Source of the DNA: Phlyctochytrium arcticum
Lineage: Eukaryota; Chytridiomycota; Chytridiomycetes; Chytridiales; Chytridiaceae
Assembly (NCBI GenBank): GCA_025602905.1
Contig: JAHLKI010000027.1
Span: forward strand, 1 to 64,000
Direction of reading: 5' to 3'
DNA length: 64,000 nucleotides
This document shows, piece by piece, positions 39,948 to 51,161 of this stretch. The notes below the pieces were generated by a model. It saw nothing but the letters and a program-made list of their open reading frames with translations. It searched no databases and was not told the origin of the DNA. The position numbers and the translations under genes are program-made. How positions within the stretch are numbered: position 1 is the stretch's first letter; every line of letters starts with the position of its first letter.

Positions 39948-42900
39948 TTGATACATCGATTGGATATATCAATGCCCATGGAATGGATGCAAAGAAATTC
40001 CACACATTCATTGATCTGCTAGACGACAACACGTATGACATTATTATAGTGGCCGAGACCTGGTTTGTTGATTGGACATATGTCAAGGCACACCCCTATT
40101 CCCAATGGTGGTCTTACTATCCATCAACTCCCCGCACCACAGGCCATCAGAACGGCGGACTATTAGCCATTGTCCACCCTCGAGTTCAATCCCATATCAA
40201 CTTCACCTCAAAATCCGAACACTCACTGACAATCTCCCTCTACAACACACCCTTCCATTTTGTCTACCTCCCTCCCTCTCTTCCCGAACCCAGAGTCTCA
40301 TCAACTCTCTCACCTCAAACGACGCCGTCCCCCGTCGCTATTATTGGAGATATCAATGTTCGTCTGGGTCAAAAGACCGGCGATTCAGCGAAATTCAACA
40401 ACCACCCAGCACCTCGCGCGAAGACATTTTGGACTGCGGCATCCCGTCAAAGTATGCGATTGATTCCTACCGCAAGCGGTCTGAGCCGGGTTGATCATAT
40501 CCTGGCCAAAGATATTGATCTAGAATGGCATTATGTTCCTAGTCCGGTTGAGTCAGATCACGACATGATGCAAATTCGGTGGAGACATTCACCGATAACA
40601 CCGCTTACACCGCCTGACACGCAAGAATCTCCCACACGTCGTCTCTTCACAAAGTATCTGTCTGATGAACGGATTCAAAGAAAACTCATCCAGCTGTATG
40701 ATCTGGATGAGCTGAAATTGACGCACGCCCTGACTCGTTTGAAAAGTGATGGCCCGTCTTTTTCTCTCGATGAACGTCAAGAAGTGATTGATGTTGTGGG
40801 TGAAGCTCTGTCTCTTTGGATCTTTGACGTTGGTGAACGTGTTCTCGGTTCGTATGTCCCTTCGGAGGCAAAGAAGAGACCGGACAAGATGGCAGAAGGT
40901 CTTCGTATGATTACCAATGCTAATACCGCGACCCGTTTGTTCAAAAGGAGTATGCGCGGGAAGCAGCCGTGTATTGGTACGGACGATCCCAGTGTCTCGG
41001 CAATGGAGGCCGTCACGTCCCATTACTCCGATATTTTCAAAAGCCCGTCACCTAATCCCTCTCTTGCCCCATACTGCCCGGAACAGTATGACCAGCAAGC
41101 GGAGGATATGGCCAAAAAAATTAGCGATTGGGAGCAGGTGGAGAAAGTTATCCAGTCTTACCCTTCTGACAAGAGTTCTGGTCCGGACAATGTCCCTCCA
41201 GTGTTATTGAAGGCTTTGATGAGTAGCAAAGTCTTCGCAACGCATATCTCTTTATTCTTCTTTTTGTGTGTCCGGTTGGGGACCACGCCGCTCTGTTGGA
41301 ACTCTTCAAACGTAACGTTATTGGCTAAGGTGGTGGGCGACAAAGTCGCCCCTGAGGATACCCGGCCAATATCAAACACTTCGGTGTTGCGTCGTTTGTT
41401 TGAACGTCGTGTTTTGTCAGCGTGGGAGAAAGAGTCTTGGACTGATGTTCATCCCGCGCAAGGTGGTTTTCGCTCGAGGCATGCAGCAACAACTCAAGCT
41501 TTGGTCAGTGACGAAAGTATTCGCTTAGGGGCGGATATTTGTATTTACCTCGACTTGAAAGCTGCCTATGACCGCGTGCGGTTTCATTTAATTTTGGAAC
41601 GCGCCGAGCAGGCCGGAGCCAGTGTGTGGGCTCTCGCTTTGATTTCGAGTATGATGTGTCGGCTGCCGTCTTCTAGATTTGTCGTGAACGGAGCTTTGAC
41701 CGGTCCCTTGGAGCGGGAATGCGGTTTATTTCAAGGTTCACTTCTTTCACCGCTTTTATTCAACATTTTCATTGACTCGCTCTTGTTGATTATTAACGAC
41801 TTCACGGACATTGGATCTCGACGCTTCCCCCCTATTTTGGGTTATGCCGATGATCTGAAATTACAACCGCTAGACATTGCAGAAGCTCAGATGTTCTTGG
41901 ACGTTTGTTCAGGATGGGCTACTTTGAATGACATGTTATTCAATAACAAGAAATGTGGGATCACTTGGAAAGGTAGCTGGGACGCGGACGGACCGCCGGA
42001 ATTGATACTTTCTGGTAAGGCCGTGCCAAATGTCACTAGTTATCGGTATCTGGGTTTCCCCACATCATCGCGCGGAATTATCTGGACAGAACATTTGGAG
42101 GTGCGATTGACCAAGGCAGACAAAATGCTCAAGGCGTTGACGCTCAGCGGAGACTTGTGGTCTGAAAATGTCCGCCTGACATTATACAAGATCTTTGTGC
42201 GTTCTCACACTGACTTTGGTCTACCTGCTTTCTGGGTCTGGAGTATGTATGATCCCGTTCGGAAACAATTACGGGATGGTTTGGAACAACTTCACATTCG
42301 CGGTCTGGAATGGATCTTTGGAAGATTGGCACCGCGCGGATTGCATGAAAGCATGTCAGCTTTGGGCAGATGGGATCACCGTGCGGTGACCATGATCGGA
42401 TCATACTACATTCATCTGGACCGAATGCCGCGCTCGAACCCTTTGTTTCATTTGTCGTCTGTTGTCAACCCTGGAGTCTCTGAGTTATCTATTAATGCCA
42501 TCTTGCCACGGTGTTTGCGGAAACCTGTGGAGATAGAAGCTTGGATGACTGCCGTCGGTGTCGCGGATCTTAATGAAGGGGAACGTCCCCGGATTGGTTG
42601 GAAGTCTTGGATCAGAAAGAAGGGCGTTGAAGATATTGTTCAACGTCGAGTCAATCAAACTGGTCCTGGAGCACAACTACCGGCTTACATTCTCAACCGT
42701 CGGCCTGCCACCTACATCGATCGTGCTTTCTGGATTCAGCCTGTCGCGCTCCGTTCATGGGCTTTGCATTGGCGGGAGAACACGATGATGGGTCGAAAGA
42801 TGTGCGGTGTGTGCAAGAGAGCTGCCAACCGCCGGTGTATGATCACATGTGCGATGCCTGGTTTTGAAGCGCTCGCGGAATGGTCTCAGTTGGATACTTG

Positions 42901-43153
42901 GATTACATTCGACAAGAAGCGGCTTCATTTGGCAAACCTGGACGGTGAACTGTATTCGGCTGTGGACGCCGCGTTGAATCACGGCGACGGATATTTGTTT
43001 GCGCGCCTTCTCAAGTCTGTTTATACCGATCTCTTTGAAGAAGAGTGGGGTGATGCCGAGGAGCAGAAAGCACTGACGAGACCACCACCTGCTCTTCCCC
43101 AACCGTCAGTGGCCGAGCTGCTCCCATCCCCCATCTCGTCTGGTTCCTCTTGA
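39944..43153 (+). CDS. C ORF2: endonuclease-reverse transcriptase (1069 aa)
   Basis: The endonuclease has SIGYINAHGM, IIVAETWFVDW, GHQNGGLLAIVHP, AIIGDINVRLGQ, SRVDHILAKD and ESDHDMMQIRW. The RT has SSGPDNVPPVLLKAL, TRPISNTSVLRRLFE, GGFRSRHAATTQAL, YLDLKAAYDRVR, GLFQGSLLSPLLFNIFID and the catalytic YADDLKLQ. The Cys knuckle CGVCKRAANRRCMITC lies near residue 950. Intact throughout, no RNase H motif seen. It resembles A ORF2 along its whole length, so A and C look like sister families with B more distant (judged by eye). Translation is probably coupled to ORF1 through the ATGA overlap. Confidence 0.93.
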   Translation: MIDTSIGYINAHGMDAKKFHTFIDLLDDNTYDIIIVAETWFVDWTYVKAHPYSQWWSYYPSTPRTTGHQNGGLLAIVHPRVQSHINFTSKSEHSLTISLYNTPFHFVYLPPSLPEPRVSSTLSPQTTPSPVAIIGDINVRLGQKTGDSAKFNNHPAPRAKTFWTAASRQSMRLIPTASGLSRVDHILAKDIDLEWHYVPSPVESDHDMMQIRWRHSPITPLTPPDTQESPTRRLFTKYLSDERIQRKLIQLYDLDELKLTHALTRLKSDGPSFSLDERQEVIDVVGEALSLWIFDVGERVLGSYVPSEAKKRPDKMAEGLRMITNANTATRLFKRSMRGKQPCIGTDDPSVSAMEAVTSHYSDIFKSPSPNPSLAPYCPEQYDQQAEDMAKKISDWEQVEKVIQSYPSDKSSGPDNVPPVLLKALMSSKVFATHISLFFFLCVRLGTTPLCWNSSNVTLLAKVVGDKVAPEDTRPISNTSVLRRLFERRVLSAWEKESWTDVHPAQGGFRSRHAATTQALVSDESIRLGADICIYLDLKAAYDRVRFHLILERAEQAGASVWALALISSMMCRLPSSRFVVNGALTGPLERECGLFQGSLLSPLLFNIFIDSLLLIINDFTDIGSRRFPPILGYADDLKLQPLDIAEAQMFLDVCSGWATLNDMLFNNKKCGITWKGSWDADGPPELILSGKAVPNVTSYRYLGFPTSSRGIIWTEHLEVRLTKADKMLKALTLSGDLWSENVRLTLYKIFVRSHTDFGLPAFWVWSMYDPVRKQLRDGLEQLHIRGLEWIFGRLAPRGLHESMSALGRWDHRAVTMIGSYYIHLDRMPRSNPLFHLSSVVNPGVSELSINAILPRCLRKPVEIEAWMTAVGVADLNEGERPRIGWKSWIRKKGVEDIVQRRVNQTGPGAQLPAYILNRRPATYIDRAFWIQPVALRSWALHWRENTMMGRKMCGVCKRAANRRCMITCAMPGFEALAEWSQLDTWITFDKKRLHLANLDGELYSAVDAALNHGDGYLFARLLKSVYTDLFEEEWGDAEEQKALTRPPPALPQPSVAELLPSPISSGSS

Positions 43154-46100
43154 GGTCTTTGTCTTTCAGCATTTCGCCATTCCTCAAGATTCCGCTCCAA
43201 ACCGTGATTATGTCAGCACCAAATCTCAACATTCAACAGACAAGCGAGCCTTCCCAAATCAACATTAATCAACGGATCATCACCTTTTCGACATCTATCA
43301 TACCCTACTCCTCAACACACCCCACCACAACCCTTTCAACCTCCACCCTGCGAAAGCAGGTCCCTCCTCGTCAATTACCCGTGCCTCACAACCACGTCGC
43401 GCGGGTGCTTTGGGCACGCCGCCGGCATTGACGAGTCGATCACCCTCCATCATCCCCATACCACTCCCACTCCTCCTCTCAACTCTCGAGATACCCTTTG
43501 CGGGCCGAGCGGTGCAAGTCCGCCGGCCGTTGGTGCTCTGGACGGGTTTCTTTGTCAATTTCGCTGTTTCGGATAAGTATCCTACCGCATTCCTAATATT
43601 CTCTTAATTGACATTGTCCCGACCGGTCCCCAACCTGCAGTTTATCAAATGGCACGATGTTTTCTATCAACCCACGAAACTACTTACTTATTGAGGCTCT
43701 TTTGGCGAAGTTCGAAATTTTGGGCGAATTCGACCGTCAGCAACGTATTTTTCATCATCCCACATCTCATCCCTCATCTTCTCCTCCAGTATACCTTCGA
43801 GTACATGTACCTACACCTTCTGGTCTCTTTGGTGCAGCATTGGAGCTACTCTCTGGATTTTTTGATATGAGGTCGGGTCGCGCGATATTTTTTCCGTTTT
43901 GAAAATTCGACACCATTGCCACAATCTCCCCCACAGCAACATCCCACGTGCACCATACGTTCGGCCTAGTGCCGGGCGTCACTGGTAGAAGTCTCAGCAA
44001 GAACGCTTATGCCTACGCCAACTTCCGCACATCACCCGCCACCCCCCCTACAACATCTATCCCATCCCTCCCCAACCTCTGTGCAGGGCCGAAAGGTGCA
44101 CCATACGTTCGGCCGCGTGCTGGGCGTCCCTGGTGAAAGTCCGAGTAAGCAAGCTCATGTTTCCATCAATTGTCGCACATCTCTCGCCACCCCCCCTACA
44201 CCCTTCACCAAACACCGTTCCTACCACTGAAACTTCGGTTTCTGCTCCACGCTCCCACTCTTTTACTTTCTCTACTGCCTACTGGTCATTTGCTGCAGTG
44301 AAAGACGGTGCGGCGAGCAAGTTGTATTGAAGGGACGGTATCGCGGCAATTTTGGGCTCAACCAATCTGGGACACTTCGCTTAATCGCGGGGTCTTCATT
44401 TGCGCCTAGATTTGCACCGCACCATCTCCTACACACTCTCCACCAACGACAATGTATCCAGCTTTGTATCTGCTGATTTCGCCAAGTTCACTCTCACATT
44501 GGCCGTAACGGTGGTGAAGTGCGGGAAAACGGTCACGGACGGCACACTGGGCCTCGTACTCCTCTTCAGACATCTTCTTTGACACTCCCTACTGCAACAT
44601 ATTCAAATCGCGCGGTCCCTCCTGGTGTTTGGGGCATTTTTGATTAAGTGCCTTTGTCCTGTCAATTTCTGATATTCTGCTCCTGGACAACAATTACTAG
44701 ATAAAGTGGGTCCGAGCGGTCTGCAACTTGGCAGAACGGATCTCCGGGCGTATCTCTCTGAAACCTTTGTCTTCGGTCTGCTGCTTTTGGACGCGTTACC
44801 TTTTTCGACATTTTTGCGACAACATTGGCCGACGTGCCGATGAATTTCACCAATTCCGCATTTTTGGGTCTACGGTCTCGACGTTCATTGTCTTGGTTCC
44901 TTTCACCATCCCATTTATGAAGAACTCGGTCGCTGTCGTCCAATCTGGGTTGCGCCATCTCCAACGACATGTCTGGTGCCAATCTGGCCGCGGCGTTGTT
45001 TTTCCCACGAAAATGGACCACTTGTCCTAAGTGTTTCCGTTCCGAAAGACCTGCAATTTCACCCACCCATTCAGCTACATCTCCCCCACCAAATATCCAT
45101 CACCCAGGCCTCTGTCCCTTCAACCTGGCTGTTTTCACCACACCCTCGGACATGCCCTCATACCATCGCGCAAATCCCTCATTTTCAGCTCCCCGACCGT
45201 GGCCTACATTTCTCTCGTCATCCCCAACACTCTTTGAAACTACCTATGCACCGTGGCGAGCCCCGCTGCAAGTTTCAATTTGGAAATGCTGGCGACATGC
45301 TGTTTCGGTTTTTGTCGCGACATTTTTTCCCACACGCACTTGGACCACTCGAATTAGGGAAAAATGTACCGATTTAGCTGCCGTTGATACCACACCACCA
45401 GCAACACCCCCCGCATCAACTCCCCGACATACAGGCCTCTGGCACGTCTCTTTGTTTGTTTTCACCACACCATCGGCCATGCCCTCATACCCCTCCGCAA
45501 ATTTCCTCCTTTTGACCACCCGGTCGCGGCCTGCTTCTCGCTCGTGCTCTCCAGTGCTCCCTGAAGCTTCCCCCGTGCCGCGGTGCGCCCCACCTCTGGT
45601 TTCAAGTTCGAAATGCTTTTGGAATGCTGCCACGGTTTTTCCGCGATTTTTCTGGTCCTGTCCTCCTTGACCACTCGACTTAAGGAAAATCCTCCCGATC
45701 AGCTCCAAAATCATACCTCATCTACTGCCACACTCCCCGCACCAAAGTACCTCTTCACACGCCCCTATGTCATGGTCTGGGCAACTTTGACTTTGTGCTA
45801 GTCCGTATGCGGTCCCATGTTCCTTTTTGTCTTGGGTTCAGAATGTCTTCGACATTCTGGGAGGAATTGTATATCGCGATTTTTTCCCACTCTGTCCGTT
45901 GACCACTTCAATTAAGTGATTCGTGTCGGATCCGGCTGAAACTTGGACCACACCTTCGTCAACACTCTCGCCACCAATTGCCCGCACGCCAGGACTCTAT
46001 CAAATTTTTTTTGGTCATCGTATTCAACCCCTCGGCGCGAAATTGTACCCTGGTCAAGAATTTCGCTTTTTCGACACTTTCGACACCTCATGCCCTTTCT

Positions 46101-46907
46101 TTGCCATCTACAAGGTCCTTCCAACGGCGCTGCACTCGTCCTAGTGCCCTGCATCGTCTTTGGTCTCGGAATTGCGCTCAACATGCCTCTGTACTGCGCA
46201 GGCCGATGCGCAGCACTGTACACGCTGTTCAAGTCCTGGCATAGTACAACTGACCTCATTCGACACCCACGCTCTCCGGCACCACCCTCAACACCTTTTC
46301 TATGCATTATCAACGTCCTAGCCGCCTGGCTTCATGTTTTTGATAGCATTTTCGGTCTTTTTCGCCATCCTCTCGCCACTACCTCATACAACGTCGCTGG
46401 AATGATATGCTCCTAATCATTTCCATTCAAGTCGGCGCCCTCTACAAGATTCACTACAGCCGAGAGTCAACATACCTCATCACTTTTGCCACCATCAACA
46501 CACTCGCCGCCTTTCTCTCGCCACAACCTCATACAGCCTTGCTGGCTCGATATGGCCCTAATCATTTCAATTCAACTCGGCTCCCTCTACAAGATTTGCT
46601 AAACCCGAATGGCAACATACCTCATCAGGTTTTCACCACACACTTCTTTTTGTCAACTTTCCCATGTTTTTTGGCTCCAAACCACCCAAGATCACTATGG
46701 ACTACTTCTGGATACCTACAGACATCATAGAGCGTACTTTCCGGCGTACCCTCCTATTTTTTCTAGTCGCCTACTCTCCTCCCAGACATTTTGTACTCTA
46801 GTTTTTCTATTTTCTATTTCTCTCTCAAGTTAGTTTAGTCTCTAGATAGATAGCTTGTGTCTCTACTTCTTGTACTTGTACACATACTCTTGAATTAAAC
46901 GAACCAT
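43154..46907 (+). other. Very long 3'UTR of element C, built from diverged repeats
   Basis: About 3.75 kb without a supportable gene. Internal direct repeats are visible: CACCATACGTTCGGCC at 43951 and 44099 (148 bp apart); CATGCCCTCATACC-like segments at 45151 and 45478 (327 bp apart), each preceded by GTTTTCACCACACC; ACCTCATACA segments at 46381 and 46526 (145 bp apart). The conserved 3'-tail motif is at 46830-46853. Several plus-strand open frames exist (for example 44969-45670) but none has a domain. Confidence 0.7.
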
Positions 46908-46927
46908 AAACCCTAACCCTAACCCTA
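46908..46927 (-). repeat. Telomeric tract, three CCCTAA units, right boundary of the array
   Basis: The longest telomeric tract in the window. It reads CCCTAA on the plus strand and directly abuts the interior of a copia gag gene. Confidence 0.9.
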
Positions 46928-47922
46928 TCCAAGGTAACCCGACTGAAAACAACGAAAACAACGGTCAAGGTCACGCTCAAGGTGGTCAGACTCAAGGCAC
47001 CAACCCGCTCTTCACTGCTCATGATCCAGCTCAAGCCTTTGCCGCTGCCTTGGAAATCCAGCGATTGAAGAACGAATTGGAATGCCAAAAACTACGTGCT
47101 GAATTGCTTGTTGCCCGTGCCGCCCGTGTCCCAGAAATTCAAGAATCTCGCTTTGCGGAACGACTCGAGAAGGCCATTCCCAAGTTCTCCGGCGAAATGG
47201 ACAAGCCCGCTTTGTTGACCCAATTCCTTCGTAAAGTTGAGCTGTATCTTGAGGCTTCGGTGGTGTCTCCCAAGCAATCGTTTATGATCATTTTGTCGAA
47301 ATTTGTCGGAAGTGCCGACACTGAGATTGAACGTCACACCCCGGTTTTCGACACTTGGGCAACACTTCGCGCGTTTCTTATCAAGAAGTATCACCGAGCA
47401 AACTTGCCCGCAGAAGTCTTTGCTCGATTGCAGAAATTGAAACAGAAGGGATCCCTGACTGCCTACAATGCTGACTTTGACGAACTGGTTCCCCAACTCC
47501 CTGAAGGCTTCCCGTTCTTCGTCACCGCTACACTGTACATCCAAGGCATTCGGGATTCGGCTGCTCGCCAGTACCTCAACACGGAAATGCTTCACGGCAG
47601 TATTAGCGAACTTGTGGACCTCAAGGCCGAGGCTCAAACATTCTTCAGGTCTTCCGACAAAGGCGATGTTTCGGCGACTCCTACGTTACCACCAACTGAA
47701 GTCTACCAAGTTCAGCAACGAGATGGCAAACCCCGTCGTTCCTATCCCTGTCCCATCTGTGATCAAACGGACCATCGTGCCCACAAGTGTCCCAAGCTGT
47801 CAATGGTCCGATCCAACGTTGCGGCACAGAAACGCAAGCGACCTGACTCGGCTCATGAAGTCGACACTATTGTTCCATCACTGGTGCCAACACAAGATCT
47901 CTACTCTTCTGACAGCGATTGA
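46928..47922 (+). pseudogene. Copia gag, N-terminally truncated
   Basis: The frame enters from the telomeric tract. It contains a coiled-coil-like stretch (LEIQRLKNELECQKLRAELL), a retrotransposon gag domain (PKFSGEMDKPALLTQFLRKV, then FLIKKYHRANLP and ARLQKLKQKGSLTAYNADFD) and a zinc knuckle CPICDQTDHRAHKC (C-x2-C-x4-H-x4-C). It ends at an in-frame TGA (47920-47922), after which the same frame continues into protease. Confidence 0.85.
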
Positions 47923-49440
47923 AGGGTTGGAGCCATCGGCACTACCGGCCCACGACAGAAACGTGTGCGGTGGCTCCTTGACAGTGGGGCAACAACAACG
48001 ATAACCAAGGACCGGTCGTTGTTTACTTGCTATGGTCCTACACAGCGACGGGTAAAGGTGGCAAACTCGGTGATCATTCCAGCAACTGGGGAGGGAACAA
48101 TCCAGATGACCACCCCGACTTCGGCCACTATTGAAGTTCCCGCTCTTCATGTCCCAGAAATTTCTACCAACTTGATGAGCGTTCGGGGTCTTGCGGATGC
48201 AGATATTATCACCACTTTTGCCAAGAACTCGGTCAAACTCCAGCATGAGCTCACAAAGGAGATTTTGAACGTGTCGCCAACAACATTGATGTGGGATATT
48301 GATGTTACTCTTGCTCGTCCGGGTCAGTTTCGGGGGGTCGGAACCGCGTATTCGGCTTCAACTATGGATACAAATAGGGATTTGCTTCCTGCTCTTCCAG
48401 GCGAAAACGGAAACATAGGCACCGCTTTTGCAACCGACACCTTGATTCCTGGCGATGTTTCCGCTACAGCATCACCTCCATCACCATTCAAGAAAAAGGA
48501 TGATCGTCGTCTCTGGCACCTTCGCACCGGCCATCCTCGCAATCGCGTCTTGCAACTCATGTCCAAGAAGTGCAAGAACTTTCCCACAACGCTTTCCACC
48601 GACGACTTCGAACCCTGCCCAGCGTGCTACACTGGCAAGGCACATCGGGCTTCTTTTCCCCATTCGGAACGTAAAACTAGTCGACCATTTGAAGTCGTAG
48701 CTGCTGATCTCGTCGTCTTTCTGGATACACCTACTGAAGAAGGCTATCAATACTTCGTCCTCTTCACAGATCTCCACACTTTGTATACTTACGTCGCGCT
48801 ACTCCTGGACAAAAGTGCCGGCTCAATCATCCAAGCTCTTCGGTGTTATCTACGTGATGTGGTGATGCGCAAAAATCCAACAGGACCACTGGTTGGCACA
48901 TATCGCACGGACAATGGGAAAGAGTTCTGCAATGCCGAGATGCAACAGTTTCTGTTCGAGTTGATAAGCCGTCATGAAACGACTCAGTCTTATACGTCAC
49001 AATCCAATGGGGTTGCGGAACGGATAAATCGCACAATCTGCACCATTCTTCGTTGCATTCTTCATCACTCTGGTCTTCCTCTCGTCTACTGGGGTGACGC
49101 TGCTCTTCATGCTGTGGACCTGTACAACATCAGCCCACGTCTCACTGCCCCTCAGCAACTCTCGCCGTTCCAATTGCTCTGGGGTCGTCCCCCGGATGTT
49201 GGCCATCTTCGTGTCTTTGGTTGCAAAGTTTGGGTTCACACCGCCAAGGAACATCGCCGCGGAAAAGTCGAACATCGTGCCACAGAATGCCACTATCTCG
49301 GACGTTGTCATACCACGAAAGGCGACAAATTTTTGCAAATTTCAACCAACGAACGCTTCATCAGCCGTGATGCTGTCCGCTTCATCGAGCGACCACCGTC
49401 GACCATGCCAATCACGTCGAAATCTTCCCCGGCTTTGCGG
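47923..49440 (+). pseudogene. Copia protease and integrase part of pol
   Basis: Same frame as gag after the TGA. Protease active site RWLLDSGATTTIT, integrase zinc-binding region (LWHLRTGHP ... CPACYTGKAH), catalytic core with VVAADLVVF and TDNGKEF, and the downstream FGCKVWVH block. The frame is lost at about 49390-49440, where one base of shift moves the reading to the RT frame (...HANHVEIFPGFAVSN continues in the other frame). Confidence 0.85.
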
Positions 49441-51161
49441 TTAGCAACATTCCTATAGACTTTCCTGGTGCTGAGACGGAGCCCAACACTGTTGACGAAG
49501 CCCGCCGTCGCCCAGACTGGCCTCTCTGGGATGCTGCAATCAAGGATGAACTGGCCTCCCTCGACCGTCATGGCACCTGGCGTGTACGTCCACTTCCGAT
49601 TGACAACGAGACTGGTCGGAAACGTGTCGCTATTGGGTGTCGTTGGGTCTTGAAACGCAAACGCAATGCCAAGGGTGTCGTTGTTCGATACAAAGCGCGT
49701 CTTGTGGCTCTTGGATACTCGCAGAAGTTTGGGATCGACTACAACGAAACATTTGCTCCCGTGGTGAAAATTCAAACTATTCGTCTTCTCCTCGCTCTTG
49801 CCCTTCACCATCATCTTCAACTCTGGCACATGGATGTGAAAACGGCGTTCCTCAATGGTAAACTCAGTGAACGCGTCTGGATGCGGCAACCTCCCGGCTA
49901 CCCTCTTGGTGATCCTGACGACTTTTTGGAGCTCATGAAGACTCTCTATGGCCTCAAACAGTCCCCCCGCGAATGGTACTCTGTTCTCAAAACCTTCATG
50001 CTTTCTCTCGGTTTTACGGCTTGCTCGGGCGATCCGTCTTTGTTCTTCCGTCGTGCTCCTGATCTGGTTGTTGTCGCTGTTTATGTCGATGACATCATCA
50101 TAGCCACCAGCAACGACGATGCCCTCGAGGGGGTGAAACGTGAACTTAGCGCCAATTTCGAGATGACAGACTTGGGAACACTCGACTGGATACTCGGAAT
50201 CAAGCTTGAGCGATACAACGACGGATGGCACTTGCACCAAGGACAGTATATCAAGGAGATGCTTGCAAAGTACGAGTCGGTTGATCCAACACCTTTGAAG
50301 AAGCGACGCACTCCGGCAAGTTCAACAAAGGCTACCATCACGGATACTGACAACGATCTATCTCTTGAACCGACATTCCCGTATCGACAGATTGTTGGCA
50401 GTCTTATGTATGCAGTGGTCGCAACTCGGCCCGACATTGCATTTGCCGTGTCTATGGTCGCCTCCAAGATGTCTACTCCCAAGCAGTCCGACAAGAAGAA
50501 AGTACTTCGCATCCTACACTACTTGCGAGGTCAGCCTGATGTTGGTCTCTGGTTTCCGAAGAAAGCGACTGTTCCAACTCACCCTGCTATTCTTCCACAT
50601 GATGGTCTTATTGGGTTTTCTGATGCCGATTGGGGTGGTGATCAAACAAGTCGACGTTCTCGAACAGCCTACGTTTTCTTGCTCCACGGATCTCTTGTCA
50701 GTTGGGTCTCGAAACTTCAAGTAACCATCGCGCTTTCCACTACCGAGGCAGAATATATGGCAGCAACGCAATCAACGAAGGAAGCAATGTGGTTGAAGAA
50801 TCTGCTCAAGGAGTTAACCATTACCCAGTACTCTTCTGAACCTATACTTATCTTCGAAGACAACCAGTCGACTATCAAGACTATCAACAACCCGGTTGGC
50901 CACGCACGGATGAAGCACATCGACATCCAGCACCACTACGTCCGCGAACGTGTAGCTGCCGGCGACGTTCGTTTCGAGTACATGCCCACCGCTGATATGC
51001 TTGCCGATGCTCTTACGAAAGCTCTACCATTTGATCAGTTCTCATCAATATTTCGACGCTTGAACGTCATACCTCCTGTCCCAACTCAGAAGCCTACGAA
51101 CGCCAGAAAGCCGAAGGACCTTGTCGTCCCAGTCTCCGATGCGCAAAGGCGAGAAAGTTGA
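49392..51161 (+). pseudogene. Copia reverse transcriptase and RNase H
   Basis: Reads WPLWDAAIKDELASLDRHGTW at the RT start, then YKARLVALGYSQKFGIDY, MDVKTAFLNGKL, LYGLKQSPREWY, the catalytic YVDDIII, SLMYAVVATRPDIAFAV, GFSDADWGGDQTSRRS and the RNase H end STTEAEYMAATQSTKEAMWL, with LADALTKALPFDQ. Open from the frameshift to 51161. The domain is complete, so decay is limited to the TGA, the frameshift and the 5' loss. Confidence 0.88.

Larger units (their letters stand above)
38816..46927 (+). mobile_element. C: family C non-LTR retrotransposon, near full length
   Basis: Plus-strand element: ORF1 38820-39947, ORF2 39944-43153, about 3.75 kb of 3'UTR, 3' terminus in a (CCCTAA)3-like tract at 46908-46927. 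Only about 4 bp separate the upstream telomeric tract from the ORF1 ATG, so the 5' leader is probably lost and the copy slightly 5'-truncated. It is the only C copy in the window. Confidence 0.9.

Noticed and set aside
44969..45670. Plus-strand frames in the element C 3'UTR
   Set aside because: No domain, repeat-derived sequence and no homologous frame in A; treated as untranslated.
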